A stretch of DNA of 64,000 nucleotides, taken from Pholiota molesta. Its lineage: Eukaryota; Basidiomycota; Agaricomycetes; Agaricales; Strophariaceae. A program made the position numbers and the translations under genes. The notes under the pieces are model-generated. The model saw only the letters and a list, made by a program, of their open reading frames with translations, had not been told where the DNA came from and searched no databases. Shown one piece after another: positions 36,430-47,961 of this stretch. The stretch lies in NCBI GenBank assembly GCA_014925825.1, contig JACGCK010000004.1, positions 248,001-312,000 on the forward strand, read 5' to 3'. How positions within the stretch are numbered: the stretch's first letter is position 1; each line of letters opens with the position of its first letter.

Positions 36430-37622
36430 TTATTGAATACTGCATCGTAGTCGCCCTAAAGTATGGGTCGAGAGCAATGGATATTGTCTGCAACGTGAAT
36501 AATGTGCGGTAATAGCTGCGCTCAAGCCATCTGAGCGGTTCAGGGATAGGTCGAATATCTTGTCTCCGCATTTATAGCAGAAATGGCTAATCGATCGATT
36601 TCCAATCAGTCTGCGAATGAAGCGAAGGTCAGGCCAATAAGCACGTACACGCGACAACCAGGAGCACCGCACTGAATACAAATTACGTTCAGACTCGGTC
36701 ACGGCTCCATCACAAAACAGGTGAATTACCGTCATATGATTGCATCCTGCTTCTTTTTGGATTGGTGTGCGGCAGCCTGGTAAATGGCAAGGTAAAAGCA
36801 GTGTTTGGCGCGGTGCAACTGAGTTGTAACTCACCAGGACAGTATCTCCATCCCTTCCGACGCATAAGTCGATCAAGTTTCTTGTTCTTACAATGGTGGA
36901 GCGCGGATCTGCCATCCATTTCTTTGCCACAATCTCGACACCATCTGTGGCAACATTCTGTAAATGGACATGCCATAATAGGATTATCAAAATAATCCTG
37001 GCGATCGACGGTCATTGTTTGCTTGCATCTGCAAAAGTGGTTAAGGATGAGCGATTTTTAATGAGTAAGAAAGCAGCTTACTTTGGGCAAATCACGGTCC
37101 TCGAATGAAGTGCTAGCTGTAATTCAACGAGAATTTCAGTTTCTTTTTGTGGAATGCCCAGATTATACAAAATATCATCTTCTAAGTCTGCGAAAAAAGT
37201 TATTTCAAGTGAGCCTCTAGGAATTGATAGACTGATGGACAATACATACAATTGTCCATAAGTTGATCTGCGAGACAGCCAGGGCAATTAATCGGGAATT
37301 GTCTCTCCCGGATTTTGACCATAACATAAGAGTGAAGACAGTCCTTGCAAAATAGGTGCGTGCAAGTAGGAGTGGACAGGGCTTCAGCTCCGCTGACCAC
37401 ATCGCCACAAACACCACAAACACTGTCGATTACGAAAGACGGTGGCAAAGGCTTGAATGAATCTGGTCCAAAGTCCCACATGCCGCTTGGCATTGGAAAG
37501 GATGAACGAGAATCTTCATCCCGCGAAGATGAGCTTGAAGTGGCGGTGATGAGCCCACCGGGAAAGAGGTCGCCCGGCAAGTCCAGTCGTGAAATGCTGG
37601 GGTAGGGTGTGGCGGTTCTCAT
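36430..37622 (-). CDS. RBR (RING-IBR-RING2) E3 ubiquitin ligase, short paralogue
   Basis: Start at 37622: MRTATPYPSISRLDLPGDLF, then a Ser-rich leader. RING1 reads VCGVCGDVV, CTHLFCKDCLHSYVMVKI, INCPGCLADQ. The in-between zinc segment reads CKQTMTVDRQDYFD, CPFTECCHRWCRDCG, HHCKNKKLDRLMRRKGWRYC. RING2 reads CPGCRTPIQKEAGCNHMTC, GAPGCRVHFCYKCGDKIFD, with the catalytic Cys in GCNHM, and it ends CSIQ with TAA at 36430-36432. Splicing HMT to CGAPGC and GCRV to HFCYKCG uses donors GTAATT and GTACGT. The IBR-RING2 block is nearly the same as in the upstream gene (DRLM-K/R-RKGW-K/R-YCPGCRTP), and the shared ending supports tandem duplication. It lacks the N-terminal Cys/His domain of its neighbour. 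Confidence 0.85.
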
Positions 37623-38546
37623 GCCTCCTGCTAATGCGTGGAACGAGTGGTGGAGGCAGAGTTACTGTGGGTATGTATGGGTGCGATGAGGCTTTGTTGT
37701 GTGTTGATTTAATATGTGAAGCTTTACAGCCTTCCATTCGGAGTACACGTGTAGTGAAAGAGCCTAGAATAACCATTTGATTAGGACATTGGATGTGTTA
37801 GGAAGAGTCACGGTAATCGTAATCGCTCTAATTAGTCGCTGGCTGTAAGCAGGTGTCAATCAGGATCGTTACACAGGAGCCTCATATTTCAAATTGTGTT
37901 GCAAATCTAAGGCTTGAAATATGACACAGGACTTCAACAGAAATTATGCGGCCACTCACCTTCGGAAATTTAGATAGAACGCAAAGATGTTTTCTCGTTG
38001 GGAATTCCAGTGTGCATTTAGTTAGCGCAGAGAATTTTGGGAACCGCCTACCAGCCAAATACAGGGATACCAGCGAAAGTGAAGCCGATTGACTGTTGCT
38101 GATATGTTCTAGTTGCTGACGGGCAAGGCAGTGCAGTCAGGTGAGGGCTGAGTACTGAAGTCTGGATCTCCGGCTGTCCTGTTATCTTCTCCAATCCTGG
38201 GGTTTTGGGTAGACGTCGACACGTATATATATATCGAAGGCAGTGCATGCGATTTATAGAGTTCAATGGCATCATACATGCAGGCAGTTGGTATGGGGCC
38301 ATAGTCCGCGGATCCTGGACGGAATAGAATGACAGACCAACAACAAACTAGTCTTGTTTTTGCGTTTTTGTTGTTGAAGTAGACTCAGTTTTACTCGTGT
38401 TGTAGATCATGATCAGGGAATAAGAAAGTTGTGAACAACAACAGGCGCTGTACGGTTACAGTACCGTGCGCACGCGTGACGTAATGTCACGATCATTGAT
38501 TCGCTGCGCGTGTTTCTTTTCCTCAAACTCAACTCCAACTGCGGGT
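37623..38546. other. Divergent promoter region (RBR paralogue / HIT zinc-finger gene)
   Basis: About 920 bases with no supported gene. Contains a TATATATATA stretch near 38223-38235. Short frames on both strands show no motif. Confidence 0.45.
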
Positions 38547-40144
38547 ATGGCATCCGACTCAGCAGTACAGATATCTTCGAACGCAGAGGACTCATCAACA
38601 GATAAAGTGACGTGTCGATTGTGCGCCTTCCACGTCTTGTTGACCCTTGCTGCTTGACTCAAATCTGTCAAAGATGTCGACGACAGTTCGCAAAATATAC
38701 TTGTCCGAAATGCAACATTCCCTACTGTTCTCTCACCTGTTTCAGATCCCAGGTTGGTGGGCCTTTCTAAATGTTACAAATGTATGTTAATGAACACATT
38801 TGTCTCTGCAAATTAAACGAAAGGCTCACACTCAATGTTCAGAGGATTTTATAAGAAGGAGATCGAGTCCGACATCCATTCGGGTCCCTCGAAAACTGCG
38901 CAAGAACGGCAGCAAATGATGGAGCTGTTAAAGAAATTTGAAGAGAAGCATCCAGCCAGACATATTCCGGATGGAGAGGAAGACGAGAAGAAGATGAGGA
39001 CGATTCATCGGATTTGGCCAGGAGATTCGAAAGCGTTGATCTCGGTAAGCATTTTCATTTCTATTCATAGGCACTTTTGACGGAAATCCTGCAGAATCTG
39101 CATCACCAGAGGCACTTTGGGCCATGCTGACTCCAACCGAACGATCGAAATTCATGAAAGCCTTCGATGATCCGACAAGTGAATTGGCGCAGCAACTCCT
39201 GTCAAGCGAACTGCTAGACAAAGATATAGAGGAGCCGTGGTGGGTGATACAAAACGTGATTGTGGCCGAAGACGAAGAACAAGATGGAGACAGTCGCCAA
39301 AATATCGATCCCCGCACAGGACGCCGCTATGGCGATCGACCACATTTATGAATATCCCGGCGTCCATGGTGAAGGCTTTTCCGGTGGGCCATCCACTTGT
39401 CTATAATATGTGTGCCATTTGGTCAGTGCTGCCGTCTTGTTGAGACAAGAGATCAATTGACCAACCTAATTAGCATTTCATATGCCTATATAACAAGACA
39501 CCTGGGTACATCACCTCTTTCAAAACTCAAACCTGAGAATTCAGACTACCACGAGGCTCTGCGCCTGCTCACCCAAATGGTACCATTTCTAACCGACCGG
39601 AAGTCTACCAAGGTGTATCCCAACCTGTCAGCGGTCATCACCGATATATGGTCGACGTTCGAACTTGTAAGCCTGCGCGGGTACTCGATCGGCGATCGGA
39701 GGACTGATTTATGTTCCCAAGGGCGTTATGACAGGCGATCTGTTCGCGCTTCTTCTGCAGGATGCAGCGCATCTATTAAAACCTCTCCATATTACTCAGA
39801 TAGCACCTGTCTCTGCCACCATGCCGGCATCAGACAGAGTACCTCCAACACATCCCCACAGCATGCCAGTCCTTGTGCTCTCCGACCTGAATGGTCTTTT
39901 CTCGGCCACGTCTGAACGGAATGCTTCCCAGGACAATTCAATGCGGCGGAAAGACAATCACATCACACATAAATTGCTGTTCTACGCCGCGCACATCCTA
40001 TCGACGCCGAGTGTGATATTGGACGCTGTGGCGAATGAGATGCGGGCGCGGGCGGAGGGATATCGTAGCCAAGAGAAGAGGAGGGGCTCGGAAGGACCCC
40101 TTGCGGGTGAGGGTGTTGGACGGCGAGTGGTGGAGATGACATAA
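38547..40144 (+). CDS. HIT zinc-finger protein, ZNHIT2-like, with two apparent frameshifts
   Basis: ZNHIT2-type proteins help the R2TP/HSP90 machinery assemble snoRNP and spliceosomal complexes. Start at 38547 (MASDSAVQISSNAEDSSTDK). An intron (donor TT|GTGCGCC, acceptor CAAAG) rebuilds the zinc finger VTCRLCRRQFAKYTCPKCN, IPYCSLTCFRSQ, AHTQCSED. The C-terminal ZNHIT2 core reads SPEALWAMLTPTERSKFMKA, SELAQQLLSSELLDKDIEEP, HPLVYNMCAI, YAYITRHLG, VYPNLSAVITDIWSTFEL and LLLQDAAHLLKPLHITQ. Two one-base losses are needed: in TTTT at 38847-38850 (SED to FYKKEIESD) and in the purine run near 38940 (KKFEE to EDEDDSSDLARRFESVDL). Introns at 39244-39293 and 39667-39721 explain the other frame changes. 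The conserved residues argue for sequence error, but a decaying gene is possible. Confidence 0.8.
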
Positions 40145-40307
40145 GTAGCCAATGACATTGCGGTGATTGTCTGACCGCGAGGGTCCTCGAAATATACGCG
40201 CACGTGACCGTTAAGCTGCCAGAGAACCCGAGCGGTCGTTCCGCTCGCATCATATAACCCATCTCTTCTTTTCGTCCTCCCCATCTCCTTTCTTGCCCGT
40301 CCCAAAC

Positions 40308-41713
40308 ATGGACTCTGGAGGGCTCAACTGCGGTTCTGGCGGCGGCTCCGACTCAGATCTCAACCTTCGCGTTGCTGCTATCTTTGTTATCTTGGTGGGC
40401 TCCTCTTCCGGTGCCCTATTTCCTGTCCTGGCAAAGCGATCGTCATGGCTCCATGTACCGAAAAGTGTATTCGAGTATGTGCCTCCCTTCTTCATTTCTG
40501 CGACTCTCTAACGATGTTATTCGTTTGCTAGTTTTGCAAAATATTTCGGCTCGGGCGTCATCGTGAGTAGAGCTTTCATCCGTTTCAGAGCTAGTTTCAC
40601 CTGTATGCCGTAGATCGGAACTGCTTTCATCCATCTTCTATCACCAGCACTCGATGCATTATCGAGCCCGTGTCTCGCGGCGCCCTGGCACGAATATGTA
40701 TGACGACACCACATGCTACCCTCTTCTTGTTTCTGATCGCTTTAATTCAGCCCTACGCCCTCGCTCTCTGCCTTCTGAGCATTTTTGCCATTTTCATCAT
40801 CGAGCTCATCGCTTTCAGATGGGGAACATCTAAGCTATCAAAAGTAGGGAAAACGCACGGTGAGTTGTTGCTCATACGACGATCATTTTCCTTGACTTAT
40901 TGAAAAAAAGACGCACACGGCCACAGTCTCGGATCGCACGCTGCGCATGGTCCCGAGGGTGTTATTAACCCTCCTACCAGAATTGAATCAAAGACTCTAG
41001 ACGATGCAGAAAGCGCAGGAAGTAATCCATCTCAACACGAACACAACCATGGATTTGAAGATAGTATGGCGACACAAATGATTGGTATTGCAATTCTGGA
41101 GTTTGGTGTTGTCCTGCATAGGTAAGTCATTAGAGTTTTTGACTTGAGATTATTGTCTTATTCTGTGCTGCCTAGTGTTTTGATCGGCCTTACGCTTGCT
41201 GTGGCGCAGAGCTTTAAAGTTCTGTTTGTTGTCATTGTTTTTCATCGTCAGTTATTTTTTATCTATAAATATGCATCGCCTAATAACAAATTCCACAGAA
41301 ACATTTGAAGGCCTTGGAATTGGCTCCCGTCTGGCTTATCTGGAGCTGCCAAGACGATTCAGATGGGTGCCTATCGGCGGAGCCATCCTATATGGCGTCA
41401 CCACTCCGGTTGGAATTGCAGCTGGTCTCGGCGTGAGGACAACCTATAATCCAGACAGTACCACTGCCTCAATCGTCAGTGGAGTGCTTGACTCTCTTAG
41501 CGCTGGTATCTTGATATACACAGGTCTAGTTGAGGTATTTTAGTTCTTGTCTGTCTTTTGTCGGTAACTCATCAACGACCTTTCTAGCTATTTGCGCACG
41601 AATTCCTCTTTAACAAGGAGATGATGAACTCGTCAAACGGCAAACTCGCGTACGCCATTGGCTCGATGTGCCTGGGATGTGCATTGATGGCTCTCCTCGG
41701 AAAATGGGCATAA
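40308..41713 (+). CDS. ZIP-family zinc transporter
   Basis: Plasma- or endomembrane importer of Zn2+/Fe2+ (Zrt/Irt-like). Start at 40308 (MDSGGLNCGSGGGSDSDLNL). Transmembrane helices: VAAIFVILVGSSSGALFPVL, then FAKYFGSGVIIGTAFIHLLS, PYALALCLLSIFAIFIIELI. A His-rich cytosolic loop (DAHGHSLGSHAAHGPEG, SQHEHNHGFED) follows, as usual between helices 3 and 4. The second half has MIGIAILEFGVVLHSVLIGL, FKVLFVVIVFHQ, then the ZIP signature TFEGLGIGSRLAYLEL, and ends YAIGSMCLGCALMALLGKWA. The metal-site histidines in LHS..IG and HQ..EG are present. About eight exons, frame intact; stop TAA 41711-41713. Whether it is the high- or low-affinity type cannot be told. Confidence 0.93.
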
Positions 41714-42174
41714 ACCGTCTAGATTCGACCCTTGACCCTGCGATACACAACTAATTCACGGATCACCCTCTGAAGACATCACTCATTCCTACTCGACAAA
41801 CCGCTAACACACACATGATCATTCAACATTGTACATTTATGCAAAACTCTAGATTCCATCACGACTAATCGTTGTATCGTGCTTCTCACGGAGGCTCTCT
41901 TAACGCCCTATGGTGTTCGTATCAGACAGACAGGGGAAAAGGCATTAGGAAGAAGTTGATCTGCTTAAATTATATGGTATTTTTGTATTAGTGTAAATTT
42001 CATGAAGTTGGAGGATGTACAGTGAAAACACGAACATTGCAATACATTATTGTCCCATATCAATCAACAATATCTGGAAATTAAGGAAGTTTCAATTTAA
42101 GACCCTCGAGATCCTGATTACTTTCGTTAGCTTTACACACTGCGACAAAGGGATACCTCTGAAGCCCGAATCAA
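41714..42174. other. Convergent 3' region between ZIP and ERV1
   Basis: About 460 bases of 3' UTR sequence of two convergent genes; no other feature recognised. Confidence 0.45.
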
Positions 42175-42871
42175 TCACAGCTTCCCATCCGACGGCCCGT
42201 CCTTCCACCTCTCATCCACCTTCGCACAATCGAACTTAGTCTTTCCAACTTCTCGTTCACCTCGTTATGCCCGATCACACAACCACCGGCTCAGGGCGAC
42301 GCGTCCACTGACATCCGGCTTGTGCTTCGCCATGTCCTCCCAAAGTCCTTGGCGCACATCCGCACGGGTAGAGCACGGGCAATGAACCAAGGAGCATCAG
42401 CATGTTGGCGCTGCGTGGGCGTGGCTTCTCTGGGTAGTACGCAGCCGTGGTGTGGAGGAACGTCCATGTCGCGCGGCCGAGCTGCTCGCCGTCGGAGGGC
42501 ACCCTGGTGGCGGTTCGTCGGGACGATATGAGGCACTACTGCTGCCTTGCGCCGAAGGATTGGAAGTCGGAACGGTGGTTGCGCCAGCCAAAGCAGCGAA
42601 GCCTGCGAACGTCCCGCTCTGTCCGCGGTTCGTGGTGGTGGCGGGGCCCGCCGATGCCGTACCCGACGCAGGAGCGGGCCACTTCTGGGCAGGCCTGTTG
42701 GGATCGTATTGGGCGCTGTTGCTAGTCTTCGCTGGAGACCAGTTGCGGAACGCGGTGCAGATCTTGCAGGGCTTGCCATCGGGGCCCATGACCATTCCCG
42801 GAGGCAGGCCACCTTGCGGTGTTACGTTTTGTGGTGCAGGCGGCGTTGGCACTCGTGCTTTCGCCTGCCAT
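42175..42871 (-). CDS. ERV1: FAD-linked sulfhydryl oxidase ERV1/ALR, broken by many single-base frameshifts
   Basis: Erv1 reoxidises Mia40 during disulfide import into the mitochondrial intermembrane space. Pieces in three frames together spell the family: GPDGKPCKICTAFRNWSP (the shuttle-type CxxC region), a Pro/Ala-rich linker, VPSDGEQLGRATWTFLHTTA, AYYPEKP, TPTQRQ, MLMLLGSLPVLYPC, CAKDFG, EDMAKHKPDVSGRVALSRWL, CDR, HNEVNEKL and GKTKFDCAKVDERWKDG. Each join needs a one-base correction, at least five between 42230 and 42505. The active-site CxxC (YPC..C) is itself split: one missing G would give CGWC. The start is probably ATG 42871 and the stop TGA at 42175-42177. Every fragment keeps its key residues, so I read it as a real, essential gene in a poorly resolved GC-rich patch. 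Confidence 0.85.
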
Positions 42872-43621
42872 TATGCGTCCGTGGATAGCGTCAAACAAAG
42901 GGTGTTCAATGTGGTTGAAGCAAGGTTAAAGTGGTTATAGAAGGTTGTCGCAAGTAAGCGGCGCCCTCAGTCAGCACTTTCGTTAGCCGGCCTCGCTCAG
43001 TGATCCGTCAGTACTTCAGTACTTTGTTCTCAATATCACTATCTTGACTCCACCAGCGCAAGACCAGCGTCAAAAAATATTGAAATTAATCTTTACTCTG
43101 TCATAAGCTGAAAGCACCTCATATGAGGGCTGATCATGAGTCTAAGAGTAATTCAGGAATGACAAAATACATTATACCCTAGATTTATTCCATGACATCA
43201 TCAAACCAGACCACGGTGCACGATGCAGTTTGTTTGCGAATTCTTTTACTAAGTATGTGCTTCTTCGCAACCGAAAAGAATAGCATGCGCTTCTAGGATA
43301 CCTGGCTACGTATTATTATTTTCCAAGTTTGTAGATATTTCACTTCTATAAAAGGGAGAAAATGAAAGGGGTATGTATGAGTCGAAGGAATTCACAAGGC
43401 AAGAATAATCAAAGCAGCAGCGGCAATCCCACAAATGTGAGGTACCAGTATGCAGCATTATAAATGATATGCGACTGAAGAGGTAATAAGATAGGGAGTC
43501 GTTGATCTTCTAAGGCTACAGTAGGATTTCAATTTGGTCAAGAAACGGAGGGCTGAGTGATTACACACTACAATAGATAGAGGTGGCTGGAAGAACTAGT
43601 TGAACAGGGCTACTGACACAA
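42872..43621. other. Intergenic region upstream of ERV1
   Basis: About 750 bases, AT-rich, no gene recognised. It holds the ERV1 promoter and the 3' end of the orphan-family gene. Confidence 0.45.
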
Positions 43622-45298
43622 TTAGCTGATCGCAGGACGAGAACAAGTCAAGAGATTTGGTACGGAGTCAAGAGATGAGATGAAAGACAAAGAAGCAAGT
43701 GCATCTAGATGGCACTTATAGTTGCCGTTGAAGCTCATAGGAGAAGCGGTGTTCGTCGCTGTCATGGGCGTGGGCGGCATCGTGATCGCGTTGTCCTGGC
43801 GGGCTCTCATAGGGCGGACAAGTCTCAGCTGAGGTTGCCAGCTTCCAAGCGACACATGGTGAATGCTGACGAGGACGAGGTCTTCAAGCTTAATGTCATT
43901 GGGTCCATCACCAATTTTCCAGCGCGGGTCGGCGTCTTCCTCCATCGGCAGGTTCTTGCGGTCGAGCATGAACCGCTGAACACACTTGGCCACGTTCTTC
44001 GCAAGTTTGGCGAGCGTGATGGGCTGCGGGGGGCTGCGGAAGTCCTTGGTGGGGATCTGGCGACTCCACTGCCTATATCCAGGCCACTAAAAGGAGAAAT
44101 AACCCCAGTTAGCATTGTAAAGATTACTCGGAAAGGTAATTCTGACCTCGAGGCGGATAGACACGCTGGGTCCGCGTCCTTCGAAGACGACTTGGTCACG
44201 GTCGCGAAGCTTCTTGGTGCGAAAGTGCAGCGCATCTTTGAGGAGGATGCCGTACTGTTGCGAATGTTCCGATATGAAGTAGAGAGGAGCCTCCATTAGA
44301 ACTTCTTCAACGTAGCGCTTGCGGTCGCTGGTAGTGTGAGGCTTGTACATAAGCTGCGGAACGAATGGTCCTGCACCGTCCATTGGGAGGCTTAGCGCAT
44401 CACGGAATTTGACGAGTTGCTCGCGATGGGTGAAGCCTTGCTTCTCTGACTGTTGATGAAATAAGCATCGATGAGAGAGATTAAATAGTGTAGTACGAAC
44501 GTTGGGTGATGAATCCTGTTCCAACAACAACATGCTATTCATGCCATTCATGTCACTCATGGTGGGCGAGGCATATAACTTTGAGTCGCGCTTGCAGAGT
44601 AGACGGAGAGGGCAGAGGAGAGGAGATGGGGTACAGAGGTGAGAGCGAGAGGTCGGATCCTATAGGAGACGTATGCGGTATGGCCTGTCTTGAGATTGAA
44701 TAATGGCCCAAATTTGAGTCCGGAGAGAAGTTCGGGGTTAACAAATAGCTAGGGGATGAGGCGGAATCGCTGGAGGATTAAATGTAGTGTAATCACTCCA
44801 GTTCCCGGCATATCCAGGAGATGAGGTCAAACGAGACTGTTGGGGGCTTGGTTGCGTTTGCAAATGCAATGCAGGGTAGGAAGAGTGGGAAGAGGTGCTG
44901 TCCATTGAGGAAAGTCATGGTGCTCAGTGGTGAAAGTATAGTCGCTCATGAGGTCCTCAGAACCTTGATTCGACTGCGGCTACAAATGAATAGGTCTAAA
45001 TAAGCTGACATAGATGACTCGAAAGCAGATGCGAGACGTACGAATAAATTGGTGGTGTTTGACATGTCGCGGGCTGCTGTTTGATGCGTAGTTGATTGCT
45101 GCGCGTACTGTTGACTCAACCAGTGATCAACCGTATTGATCTTAGAGGGCGTAAGATGTGACTGGGGAGGCCTGAAAAATATGCAAAAAGTAAGAGAGGG
45201 AAGATATATAACTTATATATGACTCACTGTTTCGGGGCAGGTGACGAGTCAACAAAGGACGACATCATGTCTTGAGAGAAAAGGATAGAGGTGGCCAT
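43622..45298 (-). CDS. Conserved basidiomycete protein of unknown function
   Basis: I recognise the core as a family common in Agaricomycetes but with no assigned function. Start at 45298, MATSILFSQDMMSSFVDSSP, then a Gln/Ser/Pro-rich, disordered region (HLTPSKINTVDHWLSQQYAQ, later KLYASPTMSDMNGMNSMLLL). The conserved core follows an intron at about 44466-44513: KQGFTHREQLVKFRDALSLP, TTSDRKRYVEEVLMEAPLYF, SEHSQQYGILLKDALHFR, VFEGRGPSVSIRLE. After another intron it continues WPGYRQWSRQIPTKDF, QPITLAKLAKNVAKCVQRFM and IKLEDLVLVSIHHVSLGSWQ. The Ser/Pro/Gln-rich leader plus compact basic core suggests a regulatory protein, but that is only an impression. The exon with SHSSYPALHLQTQPSPQQSR needs frame corrections, so the middle is uncertain. 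Divergent from LEO1. Confidence 0.65.
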
Positions 45299-45997
45299 GG
45301 GCGAGAAAGTTAAGAAAACCCCACAGCTTTGTTGGGATACTTATACGACGGTATTTGGAACGAATTTCCGAAGTTCAGATGGGGAAGCCATTTTCGGATA
45401 GAAAAATGAAAAGCATCTGGGTTGACGCTGAATTGACAACAGATTGGGAGGGACAGTTTGCTCAGCCTCTGTGTCGAGAAAGTGCCAATGGAAGAAAACA
45501 TTCTCTTTGAGGAAGTGGCCCAGCGTGTTGCGGTCGCATGTCAGCTCAATGCGGCAACGATTGACGTCGTTCAGCCGCCGAAGAGCAAGATTGGCTAGAA
45601 AGCGCTGCCGGGACGGGGTGTGAGGTGTGCATGGGTCAACAGATATGCGCATTTCGGAAGAATAATGCGCACAGGTGTGCATAGCTTTTGCAGTGGGAAT
45701 TATCCACAAGGGGAAGCCGCGCACAGCATTAGCAGAGCGCAAAAATGATTTTTTGGCGGGAGCTGCACTGAAAGTCAGTTAAAACAGAGCCGCGAGGCAG
45801 CGCAGGTGACACCAGACTGCAGGGGGCAGATTGCAATCAATATCGGGTGGATGGGCAGATGAAGATCAAGCTCAAGGGTGATGATGCTGTGTTTGGCTGT
45901 GCGACCCCCTCACGTGCACCGTGCCGCCCTCTTCCACCAGAAATCCATTGGACAGCGTTCATACCATTCTCACTCACAGCGCATCGCTTCAAGGGCA
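45299..45997. other. Divergent promoter region (orphan gene / LEO1)
   Basis: About 700 bases between divergent genes. A 133-codon minus-strand frame (45341-45742) has no recognisable motif; I do not call it. Confidence 0.4.
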
Positions 45998-47782
45998 ATG
46001 TCTAGTCTTGCCGGTGCTTTAGACCTCCCTAATCAGGCCAGACCGTCCACAGGACGCTCCGACGACATCGAAATGATCTCCACACCCCAGTCGTCTGCTC
46101 TATCACAGGACGAAGAAGAGGATCAGGATGAGGCCATGTCCGATCTCTTTGGTAATGACAACGACGTCGAGGAACAGCGACGCGCTAGGTCTGTATAGCC
46201 ATTATTTTTCCCGTCCATTTTCCCAAATTTCTCAGCATCTACACCATACTAACCATACACGTCCCGAACTCAGGCCTGCTCCCGCATCGCCTGATGGGTC
46301 CGGGCCTGATTCTGAGCGCTTACCCTCTCCCGAGCGTGAACGTCGGCAGGCCCTGGAATATGAAGAAGAGGAGGTGCCACCAGAAATGGCGATCGAGGTC
46401 AAGGAAGCAGAGGTCAAATTTCCAAACCTGCCCGTTCCAAAACCGTCGGACGGCAACGTACGTGTGTTTCATCTCTCGCGGCATAGAATATAGCTCTGAT
46501 ATGGTATGCGTTCATTAAACATTAATAGAACTGGGTCATTCGTGTGCCCAACTACGTGAAAGTGGACTCTAAACCATTTCACCCTGATACCTATGTCGGA
46601 CCTGAACACGAAGAGGAGGAACTCGGCCATGGCGATTCGGGACGCGAAACAAGCATGAGTATTAAGCTCAAAGTTGAAGAACACGCTCCGGTGGCGTTGG
46701 ACGAAAGACGCCTATGGACAAGATGTCAGTGCCCAACTACACCCTTTGGCCCTATCCAAACACCATTAATTTTTTTCATGTTCTGCAGGTTAAAGAATCT
46801 AACAGTCGCGTAATCCGCTGGTCCGATGGAACCCTCAGCCTGCGTCTCGGAAAAGAACTTTTCGATATCAGCCAGTCCATAGACACTCCGCCAGCATTCC
46901 CCGGCAGACGCTCGGCGTTGAGCGCCAATCATCCAAACCCAGACCCAAACCCAGTCTCAATCACAATCCGCATCAGGCATCCCCGCAACCCCGGGCAAGT
47001 CCCAGGGCCTCACCTATCTCGTCGCGCAACACAAACGGTCGCAGGTACTCCAGTCCGAGGCCGTCATCACCGGCTACATGAGCCTGCGCCCGACCGGCAT
47101 GCCAGTCCGAGACGCACCGCATGCTCGTGCGCGCCGTCGAGCAGAAGCACAAACAAATAGCGCGTCTGCGCATTGCGCCGGAGCCCACGGAAGACCCGGA
47201 GCGCGCGAAGCTGGAGCTGATAAAGAAGAGCGCGAAGAAGCCCAAGACGAAGAAGGATGACGCGGACGGGCTTCCCGGCGGGCGAAGCGCCGCACGTACC
47301 GTCGCGCTGCGGACCACGATGTTATGTGGAGCGACGACGAGGACGAGCGGGGGGATATGTACGGGCGCTGGCTCGGAGGAGGAAGACCTACGAGGGCACG
47401 CCCCGCAAGGCGAAGCGGAAAACAGGAGAAGAAAAGGGCGAAGAGGACTACCAGGCCGACGATTTCGTCGTCCCCGATGAGTCAGATGAGGATGCGGACG
47501 ATACTAGACATCGCCGGAAGCGCGCCAGAGATAGCGATGCGGAGGACGAAACTCGAGCGCATGGAGGCTAATTTGGAGAAACAGGCAGCGGCAGAGAAGA
47601 AGGGTCGGGGTCACGAACCTAAAAAATCGAAGAAGGCGGCTCGCGAGGAGGATGAAGAGACGGAGGATGAAGGCGCAGGCGCTATGGACGTGGAAAGCGA
47701 GGAGGAGGATGGTGAGGAATTCAGAGTGCGTCGCGTCACGAGCAAACGCGCACTTGCGCTTGAGGAAGAGGATGACGAGTAG
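45998..47782 (+). CDS. LEO1: LEO1, Paf1 transcription-elongation complex subunit, with frameshifts
   Basis: Leo1 is a subunit of the Paf1 complex acting with RNA polymerase II in the nucleus. Start at 45998 (MSSLAGALDLPNQARPSTGR), then an acidic leader (DEEEDQDEAMSDLFGNDND). The Leo1 core reads VKFPNLPVPKPSDGN, NWVIRVPNYVKVDSKPF, MSIKLKVE, NTLRWRWTKDAYGQD, SNSRVIRWSDGTLSLRLGKE, LTYLVAQHKRSQVLQSEAVI, TGYMSLRPTGM, QSETHRMLVRAVEQKHKQIA, RLRIAPEPTEDPERAKLELI. An acidic/basic tail ends RRVTSKRALALEEEDDE. Several frame changes in the GC-rich middle (about 46685, 47100, 47270-47400) are not explained by introns and look like one-base errors, because conserved text continues in the next frame each time. 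Stop TAG 47780-47782. Confidence 0.9.
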
Positions 47783-47961
47783 TCAATCCCTTCCACATAC
47801 GATATCCTTGCTTGCTTTGCTTTCGTCTTTGTCGTAGTTTCCAATGTACGTCACGGTTCTCTGTACACATATGTATAATATGAAGATTACAGTATGTCAA
47901 ATGCAATGTGCATGTACAAATAAGCAGTTTAAATATGGACTAATGTTAATACTACATACAT

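Noticed and set aside
39244..39293. Apparent frameshift in the ZNHIT2-like gene after EEPWW
   Set aside because: A 50-nt intron (donor GTGATA, acceptor GACAG) restores the frame exactly, so no error is needed there.
39667..39721. Apparent frameshift after STFEL in the ZNHIT2-like gene
   Set aside because: A 55-nt intron (donor GTAAGC, acceptor CCAAG) leads in frame to GVMTGDLFALLLQD.
43709..44299. 196-codon plus-strand open frame
   Set aside because: Antisense shadow of the orphan-family gene, whose core on the minus strand has far better coding evidence.
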